Below are positions 8,935-16,053 of a stretch of 44,121 bases of DNA, in pieces (position 1 is the first letter of the stretch; the number at the start of each line of letters is the position of its first letter). Position numbers and translations under genes: made by a program. The stretch is from Nostoc linckia FACHB-104 (GTDB lineage Bacteria > Cyanobacteriota > Cyanobacteriia > Cyanobacteriales > Nostocaceae). A model generated the notes under the pieces. The model did no database searches, had not been told where the DNA came from, and saw only the letters and a list, made by a program, of their open reading frames with translations. The stretch spans positions 1 to 44,121 of the forward strand of contig NZ_JACJQJ010000069.1 in assembly GCF_014696615.1 (NCBI RefSeq), written 5' to 3'.

Positions 8935-10056
8935 ATGGCCTCTATTTTAGTCATTGACGATGAACCCGATAACTTTGATGTTATTGAAGCATTCTTAAGT
9001 CAGCAAGATTACATACTGCACTATGCGGCTGGTGGAAAAGAGGCGATCGCATCTCTCAACTTATTTCAGCCAGATTTAATTTTGCTCGATGTCATGATGC
9101 CGGGAATAGATGGTATAGAAGTCTGTAAACAAATTAAAGCCATGTCGCAATGGCAACCAGTCCCTATTATTATGGTGACAGCTCTCACGGGTAAAGAAGA
9201 CCTAGCACGCTGCTTACAAGCTGGTGCGGAAGACTTTATTAGCAAACCCGTCAACGCGGTAGAACTACGCGCCCGCGTTCATGCAATGCTGAGAATTAAG
9301 CAACAGTACGACAAAATCCAAAATTTATCTCATATCCAAGCCAATACCATCACAGTCTTAGAAAGCACCCTGAATGAACTGCGCCGTAACTTAGCTGCTG
9401 CTTTACCCCACGAACTGAATACACCACTCAATGGTATTGTTGGCATCGTCAGATTGCTGATGGATGATTTTGAGAACATGAATCCTGCCGAAATCCGTGA
9501 ATTTTTAAGCTTGGCAGATAAATCCGCCCGCGACTTAGAAAATTTAACCAAACAATTCCTAATTTATTTAGAAATAGAGTTATTAGCACAGCAGCCGCAA
9601 AACATCGAACTACAATCAACTCACTTTTCTCAGGATGCGATCGCCACCGCTTTGCAATCTCATGCCCAAATTTTTCATCGCCGTGAAGATTTAATATTTG
9701 CAATTGAGGAAGCTGAAGTATCTATCTCAAAGCAATATCTAGAAATTATCCTCTATGAATTAGTCGATAATGCCCTCAAATTCTCCCAAACTGGCACAGC
9801 CATCAAAATTACCACTGAGGTAGACAAAGAAATGCTGAATCTCTATATCCATGATTTAGGTAGAGGGATGACAGCAGAACAGATTTCCAAAATCGGTGCT
9901 TTTATGCAATTTGAACGCAAAATCTATGAACAGCAAGGCATAGGTATGGGCTTAAAGCTAGTCAAAAAAATTGTCGAAATTTGTGGCGGACAGTTTTCAA
10001 TTTCCAGTATTTATCAACAGGAAACAACGGTACATATTGCCTTACCTCTAGCTTGA
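8935..10056 (+). CDS. Receiver-histidine kinase protein (REC-HisKA-HATPase)
   Basis: 373 residues. The N-terminal receiver (about 1-125) has acidic residues in VIDDEPD and phospho-acceptor Asp52 in LLDVMMP, with Lys in SKPVN. A linker leads to a HisKA-like helix pair with His159 in PHELNTPLN. The HATPase_c domain has the N-box YELVDNALKFS, a G1-like HDLGRGM in place of the usual DTGxG, and the G2 box GIGMGLKLVKK. There is no DNA-binding output. The architecture is that of a phosphorelay intermediate that takes a phosphate on Asp52 and controls its own kinase. It sits 146 bp behind the hybrid kinase in the same direction, so a shared pathway is likely, though repeats between them leave room for a separate promoter. 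The G1 change may mean altered ATP binding. Confidence 0.9.
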   Translation: MASILVIDDEPDNFDVIEAFLSQQDYILHYAAGGKEAIASLNLFQPDLILLDVMMPGIDGIEVCKQIKAMSQWQPVPIIMVTALTGKEDLARCLQAGAEDFISKPVNAVELRARVHAMLRIKQQYDKIQNLSHIQANTITVLESTLNELRRNLAAALPHELNTPLNGIVGIVRLLMDDFENMNPAEIREFLSLADKSARDLENLTKQFLIYLEIELLAQQPQNIELQSTHFSQDAIATALQSHAQIFHRREDLIFAIEEAEVSISKQYLEIILYELVDNALKFSQTGTAIKITTEVDKEMLNLYIHDLGRGMTAEQISKIGAFMQFERKIYEQQGIGMGLKLVKKIVEICGGQFSISSIYQQETTVHIALPLA

Positions 10057-10351
10057 AAATGGGCATGTGGCATGGGAAAGACAGATTCCAATACTGCTCG
10101 GTTAAGGATTTTCAACGAGGAATTTGGTTTGGGTAAAAGGTTAAAGGGTAAGGGTTAAAGGTTTTTTCTTGCCCCTTTTTCCCTTCCCCTTTTGCCCTTA
10201 ACCAACAAGTATTGAGACAGATTCTCATAATTTTTAATCCCAAGCTACAGCTATAGCAATTTCACAAAAGAATGCGACAGACTGTAGGGGCATGGCACTG
10301 CCATGCCCTCTAGAATATATTGATGTGTCGCAAACATTTTTTGAATTGATA
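10057..10351. other. Intergenic region with purine-rich heptamers and a dispersed hairpin element
   Basis: No gene is supported. Positions about 10134-10200 are a 'ggttaaagggtaagggttaaagg' type repeat followed by its pyrimidine-rich counterpart. The dispersed element at 10267-10331 is listed separately. Confidence 0.5.
10267..10331. repeat. Dispersed hairpin repeat, copy A
   Basis: About 65 bp beginning AAAGAATGCGACAGACTGTA and ending in GATGTGTCGC. A perfect 10-bp inverted repeat, GGGCATGGCA (10288-10297) and TGCCATGCCC (10299-10308), sits in the middle. A second copy of the whole unit lies at 40812-40878 with roughly 85 % identity, and a partial copy of the left end occurs near 3190. This looks like a small mobile or dispersed intergenic repeat. 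Confidence 0.75.
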
Positions 10352-10528
10352 TTACTTATATTGCGACTTGGGAATTGTTAACCCAATATAGCCACCCACT
10401 CCTACTTTGGCTAAATCTATAAAGGTAGAGCGGTAGTTTTCATCAATAATCGCCAGCACTAATGAACCACCTACGAGAGTTGAGATAACTCCGGCTAAAA
10501 CGATATCTTTCAGCTTATTATTGTTCAT
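10352..10528 (-). CDS. Small membrane protein, 58 residues
   Basis: The frame starts MNNNKLKDIVLAGVISTLVG and ends PKSQYK. It has one clear membrane segment (about residues 8-28) and a second weakly hydrophobic stretch (36-52). A good ribosome-binding site, GGAGAAATTT, lies directly before the ATG, and a perfect 14-bp palindrome lies 26 bp upstream of the start. The size and shape resemble small holin-like or inner-membrane peptides, but I do not recognise the family and assign no function. The codon pattern and strong ribosome-binding site make it a likely real gene. Confidence 0.65.
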   Translation of the reverse strand: MNNNKLKDIVLAGVISTLVGGSLVLAIIDENYRSTFIDLAKVGVGGYIGLTIPKSQYK

Positions 10529-10553
10529 AAATTTCTCCTATTTTGAGTTATCT

Positions 10554-10567
10554 ACTAATTAATTAGT
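10554..10567. promoter_or_regulatory. Perfect palindrome ACTAATTAATTAGT upstream of the 58-residue gene
   Basis: A 14-bp perfect palindrome lies 26 bp before the ATG of the small membrane protein, which is transcribed away from it. The position suits an operator or a promoter-overlapping site. The AT-rich content makes chance occurrence plausible. Confidence 0.3.
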
Positions 10568-10666
10568 GGCTGGCTTTCTCAAATAGTGACTTATGGAAAT
10601 GTTAAGAAATTTTGACTTAAATTATTTGTTATTTAAATTTATTTACTATACATACTGATTACGAAA

Positions 10667-10688
10667 CCTCCTATTTTGATTTAGGAGG
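10667..10688. terminator. Hairpin CCTCCTA / TAGGAGG downstream of the sigma-like gene
   Basis: A 7-bp stem with an 8-base loop lies 45 bp beyond the 3' end of the minus-strand sigma-like gene. There is no strong T run, so it is a weak terminator candidate. Confidence 0.3.
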
Positions 10689-10732
10689 GAGAAATATATA
10701 GATATATTATCAATATTGCTTACATGGAGCAT

Positions 10733-11425
10733 TTATAAAATTTTTGACTCATCCATATATTTACTTCTCAATTCATCTAGCGCCCTTGCACCCCGTTTAC
10801 GGGCAGTCACAGTACTAATTTTTATGCCTTCTTCTTGGGTTAGTAATTCAGCAATTTTATCCCAGGAAAGATGCTTAAAAAATCTCCAAATCAACAGTCT
10901 TTGATTCCTTGGCCTTAGTAGCTTAATTTTTTTACGAATTTCTTCTGTCTCATCACATGGCATCTTATCCTCGGCTCGACAGTTAGCCCAATATTCTAAT
11001 TTATCTGCATCAGTCGCCTCACTACTTTTAGCTTTGTCATACTGGCTACTGATGTAGCGTTGGCTAACTACCTTAGCCCAAGCAATTGGATAAGGTACTT
11101 TTTTTCCTGAGCGCAATGTCTTCACTAAACAAAGAGCCGCATAATTAATCACGTCTTCTTCATAGAGGATACTATTCATTTTCAGGATGTATAGCCGCAG
11201 TTTTATGTAATCTTTGAGTTTCTTGGATTGCAATATCTCGGTGACTTCTGCATAGCATTCTCTATTTCTTGCGTTCATCATAATATCTAAATTTTCCTCC
11301 AAGCAAAGAATTTGTTCTAAATTTGACTTATTCGTTTGACTCCCACCTTCAGTAGTACTTGTGCTTGACAAGATGCGACTCAGCAGAGTTTTGCTAACGG
11401 TACTGCTGTAAGACGTTTTTCCCAT
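10733..11425 (-). CDS. Sigma-70 family (ECF-like) RNA polymerase sigma factor, divergent
   Basis: 230 residues. The C-terminal part (about 165-225) is a region-4-like helix-turn-helix: LRPRNQRLLIWRFFKHLSWD, then KIAELL, and TVTARKRGARALDELR as recognition helix and tail. The central part (about 85-155), with DYIKLRLYILKMN and PYPIAWAKVVSQRYISSQ, fits a degenerate region 2. The first ~45 residues are Ser/Thr-rich. ECF-type sigma factors direct polymerase to small stress or envelope regulons. The gene is divergent from a single-pass membrane protein starting 409 bp away, an arrangement seen for sigma/membrane-regulator pairs, although that partner has no recognisable anti-sigma motif. A short frame resembling this gene's N-terminus lies just upstream. 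The family call is fairly firm; the regulon is unknown. Confidence 0.75.
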   Translation of the reverse strand: MGKTSYSSTVSKTLLSRILSSTSTTEGGSQTNKSNLEQILCLEENLDIMMNARNRECYAEVTEILQSKKLKDYIKLRLYILKMNSILYEEDVINYAALCLVKTLRSGKKVPYPIAWAKVVSQRYISSQYDKAKSSEATDADKLEYWANCRAEDKMPCDETEEIRKKIKLLRPRNQRLLIWRFFKHLSWDKIAELLTQEEGIKISTVTARKRGARALDELRSKYMDESKIL

Positions 11426-11833
11426 TTATTTTTCTTGATTAGGAAAAAATATGGGCCAAACTTCTGACTAACTCCTGTTTGCGACCTCTTTCTGAAGTAT
11501 TAGTATTGTTGCTTGACGAAACGTGACTCAATATTGACTTAACCAGTTTATGAACTGTCACATTAAATACATTATTGATTTTTTTAGTTTTACTACTAAG
11601 TTTTTTTTATACGAGATATGGCTAAGTAATATTTGCAATTATTTTCAGTTTTTTAAATTGATTTTCTATAATCCATGTCACACTTTGTCTCAAATCAGCA
11701 CTATCTATCTAAAGACATATGAGATGGTTTAGAAAAATCAGGTTGCTCTACCTAACCTTTACCTTGAGTTGTACTCAAAGGTTCTTATTTACTATGTAAA
11801 CGAGTTCATCAATCAATAGGAGAATAGTTAATA
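11426..11833. other. Divergent intergenic region between sigma-like gene and membrane protein
   Basis: 408 bp. Near the sigma-like gene it contains the short frame at 11439-11561. The remainder is AT-rich and must hold both promoters. An imperfect inverted repeat, ACCTTGAGT / ACTCAAAGGT, lies at about 11760-11782, and a ribosome-binding site AGGAGA lies about 10 bases before the ATG at 11834. Confidence 0.5.
11439..11561 (-). other. Short frame resembling the sigma factor N-terminus
   Basis: From GTG at 11561, 40 residues read VTVHKLVKSILSHVSSSNNT and continue NTSERGRKQELVRSLAHIF, ending 13 bp before the sigma-like ATG. The sigma protein begins with SSTVSKTLLSRILSSTSTTE. The shared TVxK, SxIL and Ser/Thr-rich run suggest a duplicated 5' end or a leader peptide. 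There is no ATG and no clear ribosome-binding site. It could also be a decayed paralogue. Confidence 0.3.
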
Positions 11834-12826
11834 ATGAAAAATAACCTTTTTGCAAATTCTCAAAGCAATAAGATAAGTTATAGGCATCTTAATAATTGGT
11901 TGTATAGACTGCTCTATTGTAAATTCATACCAATTACCAGTGATGCTTATAGCCTAAATAATGAATATCTTAAAAAAATAATTGAAGAATACCGGAGCTT
12001 AATAACTATTTGCGAACCCTCACAAGCACAGCAAAGGCGGCTTGAGCAAATTTTGGAATTAGCGGTATATGACACCATTCTCAGCAAATCTATTGACCGT
12101 GTTGAGCAAGAGATGGTGATTCAATTAAGAATATATGAACCAATCGATGCTCAAAATATCAATTTAAATCATAGAAATCAAGCTGATGATTTAAAAGAGG
12201 GTAGCTATCTGAATAATTCCGATAAAATAGTTGTTCTACCCTTGCAGAGAGTCCCTCATCAGCCTAAAAAAACTTATGTATGCAAACAGTCAAATATCAA
12301 CATAATGTCAGCAATTTTAGGAGTAACAGTGACTCTTTTAGGAGTATATTTCTTCAACCCTTGTACTTTATTTGATACAAAAGAAGGTAAGCAAATAGCT
12401 CCAAACTCATCAACAGATACCAAACTAGGACAAAAAAGTATTCCTAATTTTCCAGAATATGATTTACCAACATTCAGCGATAGCTTCAACCAAGCAAATT
12501 TTAATAGGATAAACAATAATATTTCATTGCAAGCAGTCGGCTTACCTGCAACCCAGCAAATAGCAGAAAATAAACAACTTTGTTTTGAGACAAAGCAGCG
12601 GCTTGCTGAAGAGAAACAGCGGCTTGCAGAGGAAAGACATTCTCTAAAGGAAGCTAAAAAATGGAAATATGAAGCACAGAAATATTTACGACAAGCACAA
12701 TTGTATTTAGATACAGTAAAAAATAACACTAATGCACATAAGTCTTTTCCACAGACACAAGAATTTTATTTATCATTTCAAGAGAATTCTATCAACACAC
12801 CTAATCCTAATGCGGCTTGTCCTTAA
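11834..12826 (+). CDS. Single-pass membrane protein with coiled coil, unknown function
   Basis: 330 residues. About 150 N-terminal residues without a signal peptide include a helical segment around RRLEQILELAVYDTILSKSI (68-87). One membrane helix follows (about 156-175, ILGVTVTLLGVYFF), and then an external part with a charged coiled coil at 243-297 built on KQRLAEEKQRLAEER. The likely topology is cytoplasmic N-terminus and periplasmic C-terminus. A ribosome-binding site (AGGAGA) supports the start. It is divergent from a sigma-like gene, which makes a membrane partner of that sigma factor conceivable. I see no anti-sigma zinc motif (HxxxCxxC) and do not recognise the family. AT-rich, with no HIP1 sites, unlike most neighbours. 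Confidence 0.75.
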   Translation: MKNNLFANSQSNKISYRHLNNWLYRLLYCKFIPITSDAYSLNNEYLKKIIEEYRSLITICEPSQAQQRRLEQILELAVYDTILSKSIDRVEQEMVIQLRIYEPIDAQNINLNHRNQADDLKEGSYLNNSDKIVVLPLQRVPHQPKKTYVCKQSNINIMSAILGVTVTLLGVYFFNPCTLFDTKEGKQIAPNSSTDTKLGQKSIPNFPEYDLPTFSDSFNQANFNRINNNISLQAVGLPATQQIAENKQLCFETKQRLAEEKQRLAEERHSLKEAKKWKYEAQKYLRQAQLYLDTVKNNTNAHKSFPQTQEFYLSFQENSINTPNPNAACP

Positions 12827-13012
12827 AAACTGGAATCAGCTATATCGTTAAGCTGATTACCCTTGAATTTTCGCTTAATTTAGCCAGCATAAATTACGTG
12901 TGCGTGATTTTCAACGCACAGGCGATCGCATCTGGACTAAAACAGATTAGTCATGCGATCGCTCCCTCATGCACTTTCCCTAGAGCTGATCTCTATATGG
13001 AAGCAATACCAG

Positions 13013-13522
13013 CTATTTTAATGGAAGTTGGTAATAAAGAAGATTAAAAGTGCTTTTTTGAAGCTGTTGAGGAACCTGCTGAACTAATTCAAATCCTCGG
13101 CGTTCGTATAACTGACGTGCGATCGCATTACTTGGAAGGTCTGAAGTATAAAGTTTGAGATCATTAGCGCCGTCATTCTTGGCTTGGCTAATAGCAAAAT
13201 CGACTAATTTAGCACCAATCCCCTGTCCTCTAGCTTCAGGATTAACGCAAGTCCAACCTAGCCAGTAAGTTTCTGCATCTCCACGCTGGGTATATAGTCC
13301 TGTAACACCTAAAACATCTACTTGTGAATTAACTGCTACCCAATAACGACACCAACTAATACCTAAAAATCCCAATAATAACTTTGGTAAATAACCATGC
13401 ATCAAACTCAATTTAAAAGCCCAGCTTGCCTTTTCGCGCCATCTTTGATATGAAAATACTTTATTTACCAAATCAATAGCGGCTGTCAGAGTTTCTTGTG
13501 ATAAGGGGTTGATTTCAATCAT
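13013..13522 (-). CDS. GNAT-family N-acetyltransferase
   Basis: 169 residues, a full-length single GNAT domain. The acetyl-CoA pyrophosphate-binding motif is clear: VNPEARGQGIGAKLVDFAI (about 93-111). It is followed by the typical C-terminal helix and strand SNAIARQLYERRGFELVQQV (131-150). A tryptophan-rich strand, YWLGWTCV, leads into motif A. The acceptor substrate cannot be predicted. The gene stands alone on the minus strand between an unknown membrane protein and a small Cys-rich protein. Confidence 0.88.
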   Translation of the reverse strand: MIEINPLSQETLTAAIDLVNKVFSYQRWREKASWAFKLSLMHGYLPKLLLGFLGISWCRYWVAVNSQVDVLGVTGLYTQRGDAETYWLGWTCVNPEARGQGIGAKLVDFAISQAKNDGANDLKLYTSDLPSNAIARQLYERRGFELVQQVPQQLQKSTFNLLYYQLPLK

Positions 13523-13631
13523 AAATTATATAGGAATCAGGTTGAATTGCTGACATCAATTACTGATAAAGATAAAAGCGAACTTTCTATGGCAATCCTC
13601 AATGATGTGTCAAATATTACATACATATTTG

Positions 13632-13660
13632 TTGACTGTTAACCGTTGACAGTCAACAGC
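13632..13660. repeat. Inverted repeat TGTTGACTGT / ACAGTCAACA
   Basis: A perfect 10-bp stem with a 9-base loop (TAACCGTTG) lies between two minus-strand genes. It is the same sequence family as 212-262. It could act as a bidirectional terminator for the Cys-rich gene, but membership of a repeat family is the simpler explanation. Confidence 0.65.
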
Positions 13661-13700
13661 CAAAACCGATATTTTTCACAACTGAAATAGGATTGCAATA

Positions 13701-14021
13701 TCATTCTTCACTACTTACCTGAATGTTGCCCCTCACCATCTCAACACTTTGTTTATCTTGACAAGATTCCATTGTCATAGTTCCATCAGCACGAGCAAAA
13801 AACTGAGCGCAAAGTTTGCCTTCATGGAGATTAATCAAATTAATAATTTCTTGAGGAGACTTGCTTAAAAAGTTATAAACATTTAATTGGCAATAGTGAC
13901 ATTTTCGCACATCATTATCACCTTCCATATCTGCCCAACGCACCTGACATGGTTCCTGAATAATGATTTCTACATTATCAAGAGACTTAACTGCTTTAAA
14001 TCTCCTTTCTCTCTTAGACAT
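13701..14021 (-). CDS. Small conserved Cys-rich protein
   Basis: 106 residues. It shows the layout EPCQVRWADMEGD (23-35), RKCHYCQLNVYNF (39-51), GKLCAQFFARADGTM (68-82) and ESCQ (85-88), with cysteines at 25, 41, 44, 71 and 87. This pattern of C, W..M.GD, C..C..NVYN, GK.C..F.R.DGT and C matches a small uncharacterised bacterial family that I know only as hypothetical proteins. The CxxC and the spacing suggest metal binding or a disulfide-stabilised fold. No signal peptide. The function is unknown. Confidence 0.75.
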   Translation of the reverse strand: MSKRERRFKAVKSLDNVEIIIQEPCQVRWADMEGDNDVRKCHYCQLNVYNFLSKSPQEIINLINLHEGKLCAQFFARADGTMTMESCQDKQSVEMVRGNIQVSSEE

Positions 14022-14286
14022 ATTTAAATTTATCCCAACTGTATATTTCTTAATCTTATAAAATTCATATTTGATTTTTGAAATTCACCTAGGATGCATT
14101 AGCGATAGCGTCACGCATCTCTTAGAATCGCTCAAACCCTTGCTACTATGCAAGTTTACCGAGCAATTATTCATTTCTTAATTATTTCTTTAGATTATTA
14201 GCGCAAAATTGCCACCAAAATTCCGAATTTTCACCAATCTCTACTGTATCTTTGTTCAAAGCTGATATTGACTAGCAGAACGAGAC

Positions 14287-15765
14287 ATGGCAAAGATTAA
14301 CGGCACAATGATGCAATATTTCCACTGGTACATCGCTAATGATGGGAACTTGTGGAGCAAAGTTGAAGCTTCAGCGCCAGAATTAGCAGCAGCAGGTTTT
14401 ACAGCCTTATGGTTACCACCTGCTTATAAAGGATTTGCTGGTGCATATGATGTGGGTTATGGTGTTTATGACTTATTTGATTTAGGTGAATTTGATCAAA
14501 AAGGTTCAGTCAGGACGAAATACGGTACACGTCAGCAATATCTTGATGCAGTTAAATCTCTGCAAACACATGGCTTGCAAGTTTATGCAGACACAGTCTT
14601 AAATCATAAGATGGGTGGCGACCATACAGAAACACCCAAAGCCACGCCTTTTTCTCAAGACGATCGCCTCAATCCTAAAGGTGGGTTGCAAGAAATTAAG
14701 ACCTACTCTCATTACAATTTCCCAGGAAGAAAAGGCAAATACTCTAACTTTGAGTGGCACTGGTGGCATTTTGATGCTGTTGATTATAACGAATATAACC
14801 AAGGCGATCGCAACACAATTTATTTACTCGAAGGGAAAAAATTTGATGACTATGTAGCCTTAGAAAAAGGCAACTTTGCCTACTTGATGGGTAGCGATTT
14901 AGATTTCCAAAGCGATTGGGTAAGAGGTGAAATCACTTACTGGGGTAAATGGTATCTTGACACCACAAAGGTAGATGGTTTCCGTTTAGATGCTATCAAA
15001 CATATTTCTTCATGGTTCTTTCCCCAATGGATTGATGAACTAGAACGCCATGCGGGAAAAGATTTATTTGTTGTGGGAGAGTATTGGTATAACGATATAA
15101 ATACTCTGCTTTGGTATGTTGATAAGGTTGGTGGTAAGATGTCAGTTTTTGACGTACCACTACATTACAACTTCCATCAAGCCAGCAAATCTGGAGGCAA
15201 TTATGATCTGCGCCGGATTTTAGATGGCACAATGATGCAGAAACGTCCTACCCATGCTGTCACCTTTGTCGAGAATCACGATTCTCAACCTTTACAAGCA
15301 TTGGAATCTGTAGTTGAACCTTGGTTCAAACCTCTAGCATACGCCATTATTTTGCTTCGAGAAGAAGGTTATCCTTGTGTATTTCATGCCGATTACTACG
15401 GCGCAGAATATGAAGATTGGGGAAGAGATGGCAATCGCTACAAGATTTTTATGCCCTCTCACCGTTGGATTCTTGATAAGTTACTTTATGCACGTCAGCA
15501 TTATGCTTATGGCCCACAATACAACTATTTTGACCATTGGAACACTATTGGCTGGACACGTTTAGGTGATAAAGATCATCCTAAAGCAATGGCTGTAATT
15601 ATGAGTGATGGCCCAGAAGGTCATAAATGGATGGAAGTTGGTAAACCCAATACTAAATTCATCGATTTAACAGAACATATCAAAGAACCTGTATACACCA
15701 ATGATTCAGGTTGGGCTGAATTCCATTGCTTAGGCGGTTCAGTATCCGTTTGGGTACAAGAATAA
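14287..15765 (+). CDS. Cytoplasmic alpha-amylase (GH13, bacterial liquefying type)
   Basis: 492 residues with no signal peptide; it starts MAKINGTMMQYFHWYI, so it should act in the cytoplasm on alpha-1,4-glucan such as glycogen fragments. The catalytic triad is visible: nucleophile Asp235 in VDGFRLDAIKH, acid/base Glu265 in VVGEYWY, and Asp332 in VENHDSQ. These positions are offset by only four from the Bacillus licheniformis numbering (231/261/328), and ADTVLNHKMGGD supplies conserved region I. That places it in the GH13 subfamily of liquefying amylases and maltohexaose-forming enzymes. A strong hairpin follows the stop codon directly. The gene is isolated, with no glycogen operon around it. 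Confidence 0.95.
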   Translation: MAKINGTMMQYFHWYIANDGNLWSKVEASAPELAAAGFTALWLPPAYKGFAGAYDVGYGVYDLFDLGEFDQKGSVRTKYGTRQQYLDAVKSLQTHGLQVYADTVLNHKMGGDHTETPKATPFSQDDRLNPKGGLQEIKTYSHYNFPGRKGKYSNFEWHWWHFDAVDYNEYNQGDRNTIYLLEGKKFDDYVALEKGNFAYLMGSDLDFQSDWVRGEITYWGKWYLDTTKVDGFRLDAIKHISSWFFPQWIDELERHAGKDLFVVGEYWYNDINTLLWYVDKVGGKMSVFDVPLHYNFHQASKSGGNYDLRRILDGTMMQKRPTHAVTFVENHDSQPLQALESVVEPWFKPLAYAIILLREEGYPCVFHADYYGAEYEDWGRDGNRYKIFMPSHRWILDKLLYARQHYAYGPQYNYFDHWNTIGWTRLGDKDHPKAMAVIMSDGPEGHKWMEVGKPNTKFIDLTEHIKEPVYTNDSGWAEFHCLGGSVSVWVQE

Positions 15766-15796
15766 AAAACTCCACCCACAAGGGGATGGAGTTTTT
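15765..15796 (+). terminator. Intrinsic terminator of the amylase gene
   Basis: AAAAACTCC (15765-15773) pairs with GGAGTTTTT (15788-15796) around CACCC/GGGGATG, giving a stem ending in five T. It begins in the stop codon of the amylase gene. A near copy of its loop, CTCCACCCACAAGGG, recurs at about 15875-15890. Confidence 0.75.
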
Positions 15797-15810
15797 GGGC
15801 ATGGGGAATG

Positions 15811-15852
15811 GGGGATAGGGCATGGGAAAGATGTTGCCAATGCCCTATCCCC
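15811..15852. repeat. 13-bp perfect inverted repeat
   Basis: GGGGATAGGGCAT (15811-15823) and ATGCCCTATCCCC (15840-15852) are perfect complements around a 16-base loop. It lies between the amylase terminator and the second hairpin, and its units are heptamer-like. Confidence 0.7.
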
Positions 15853-15911
15853 AAAGCGACGGGGAGAAAAACCTCCTCCACCCACAAGGGAATAGAGTTT
15901 CCCGTCGCTTT
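15853..15911. repeat. 11-bp inverted repeat enclosing a second copy of the terminator loop
   Basis: AAAGCGACGGG (15853-15863) pairs perfectly with CCCGTCGCTTT (15901-15911). Inside lies CTCCACCCACAAGGGAATAGAG, a changed copy of the amylase terminator. The arrangement suggests a hairpin inserted in a duplicated terminator. Confidence 0.6.
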
Positions 15912-15998
15912 CAATAAATCTAACTAACCGATAAATTGCGAAAATTTGGAGATGAATGTCTAAAAATTAGCTGCTGAGATTCCAAATAACCCGTGTTT

Positions 15999-16040
15999 AA
16001 GGTAAATTGTTTCACTAGCGTGAAATGATTTACCTTTTTT
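15999..16040 (+). promoter_or_regulatory. Long hairpin with T tract just upstream of the cupin gene
   Basis: AAGGTAAAT, TTTCAC, loop TAGC, GTGAAA and ATTTACCTT form a 15-bp interrupted stem followed by TTTTTT, ending 13-28 bp before the candidate start codons. The shape is that of an intrinsic terminator, but its place before the gene suggests attenuation or an operator. It could also end transcripts arriving from upstream. Confidence 0.5.
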
Positions 16041-16053
16041 AAATAAGGCACAA

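Noticed and set aside
12817-13047. 76-residue frame on the plus strand
   Set aside because: It overlaps the ends of the coiled-coil membrane gene and the GNAT gene, has no ribosome-binding site, and its composition is not protein-like.
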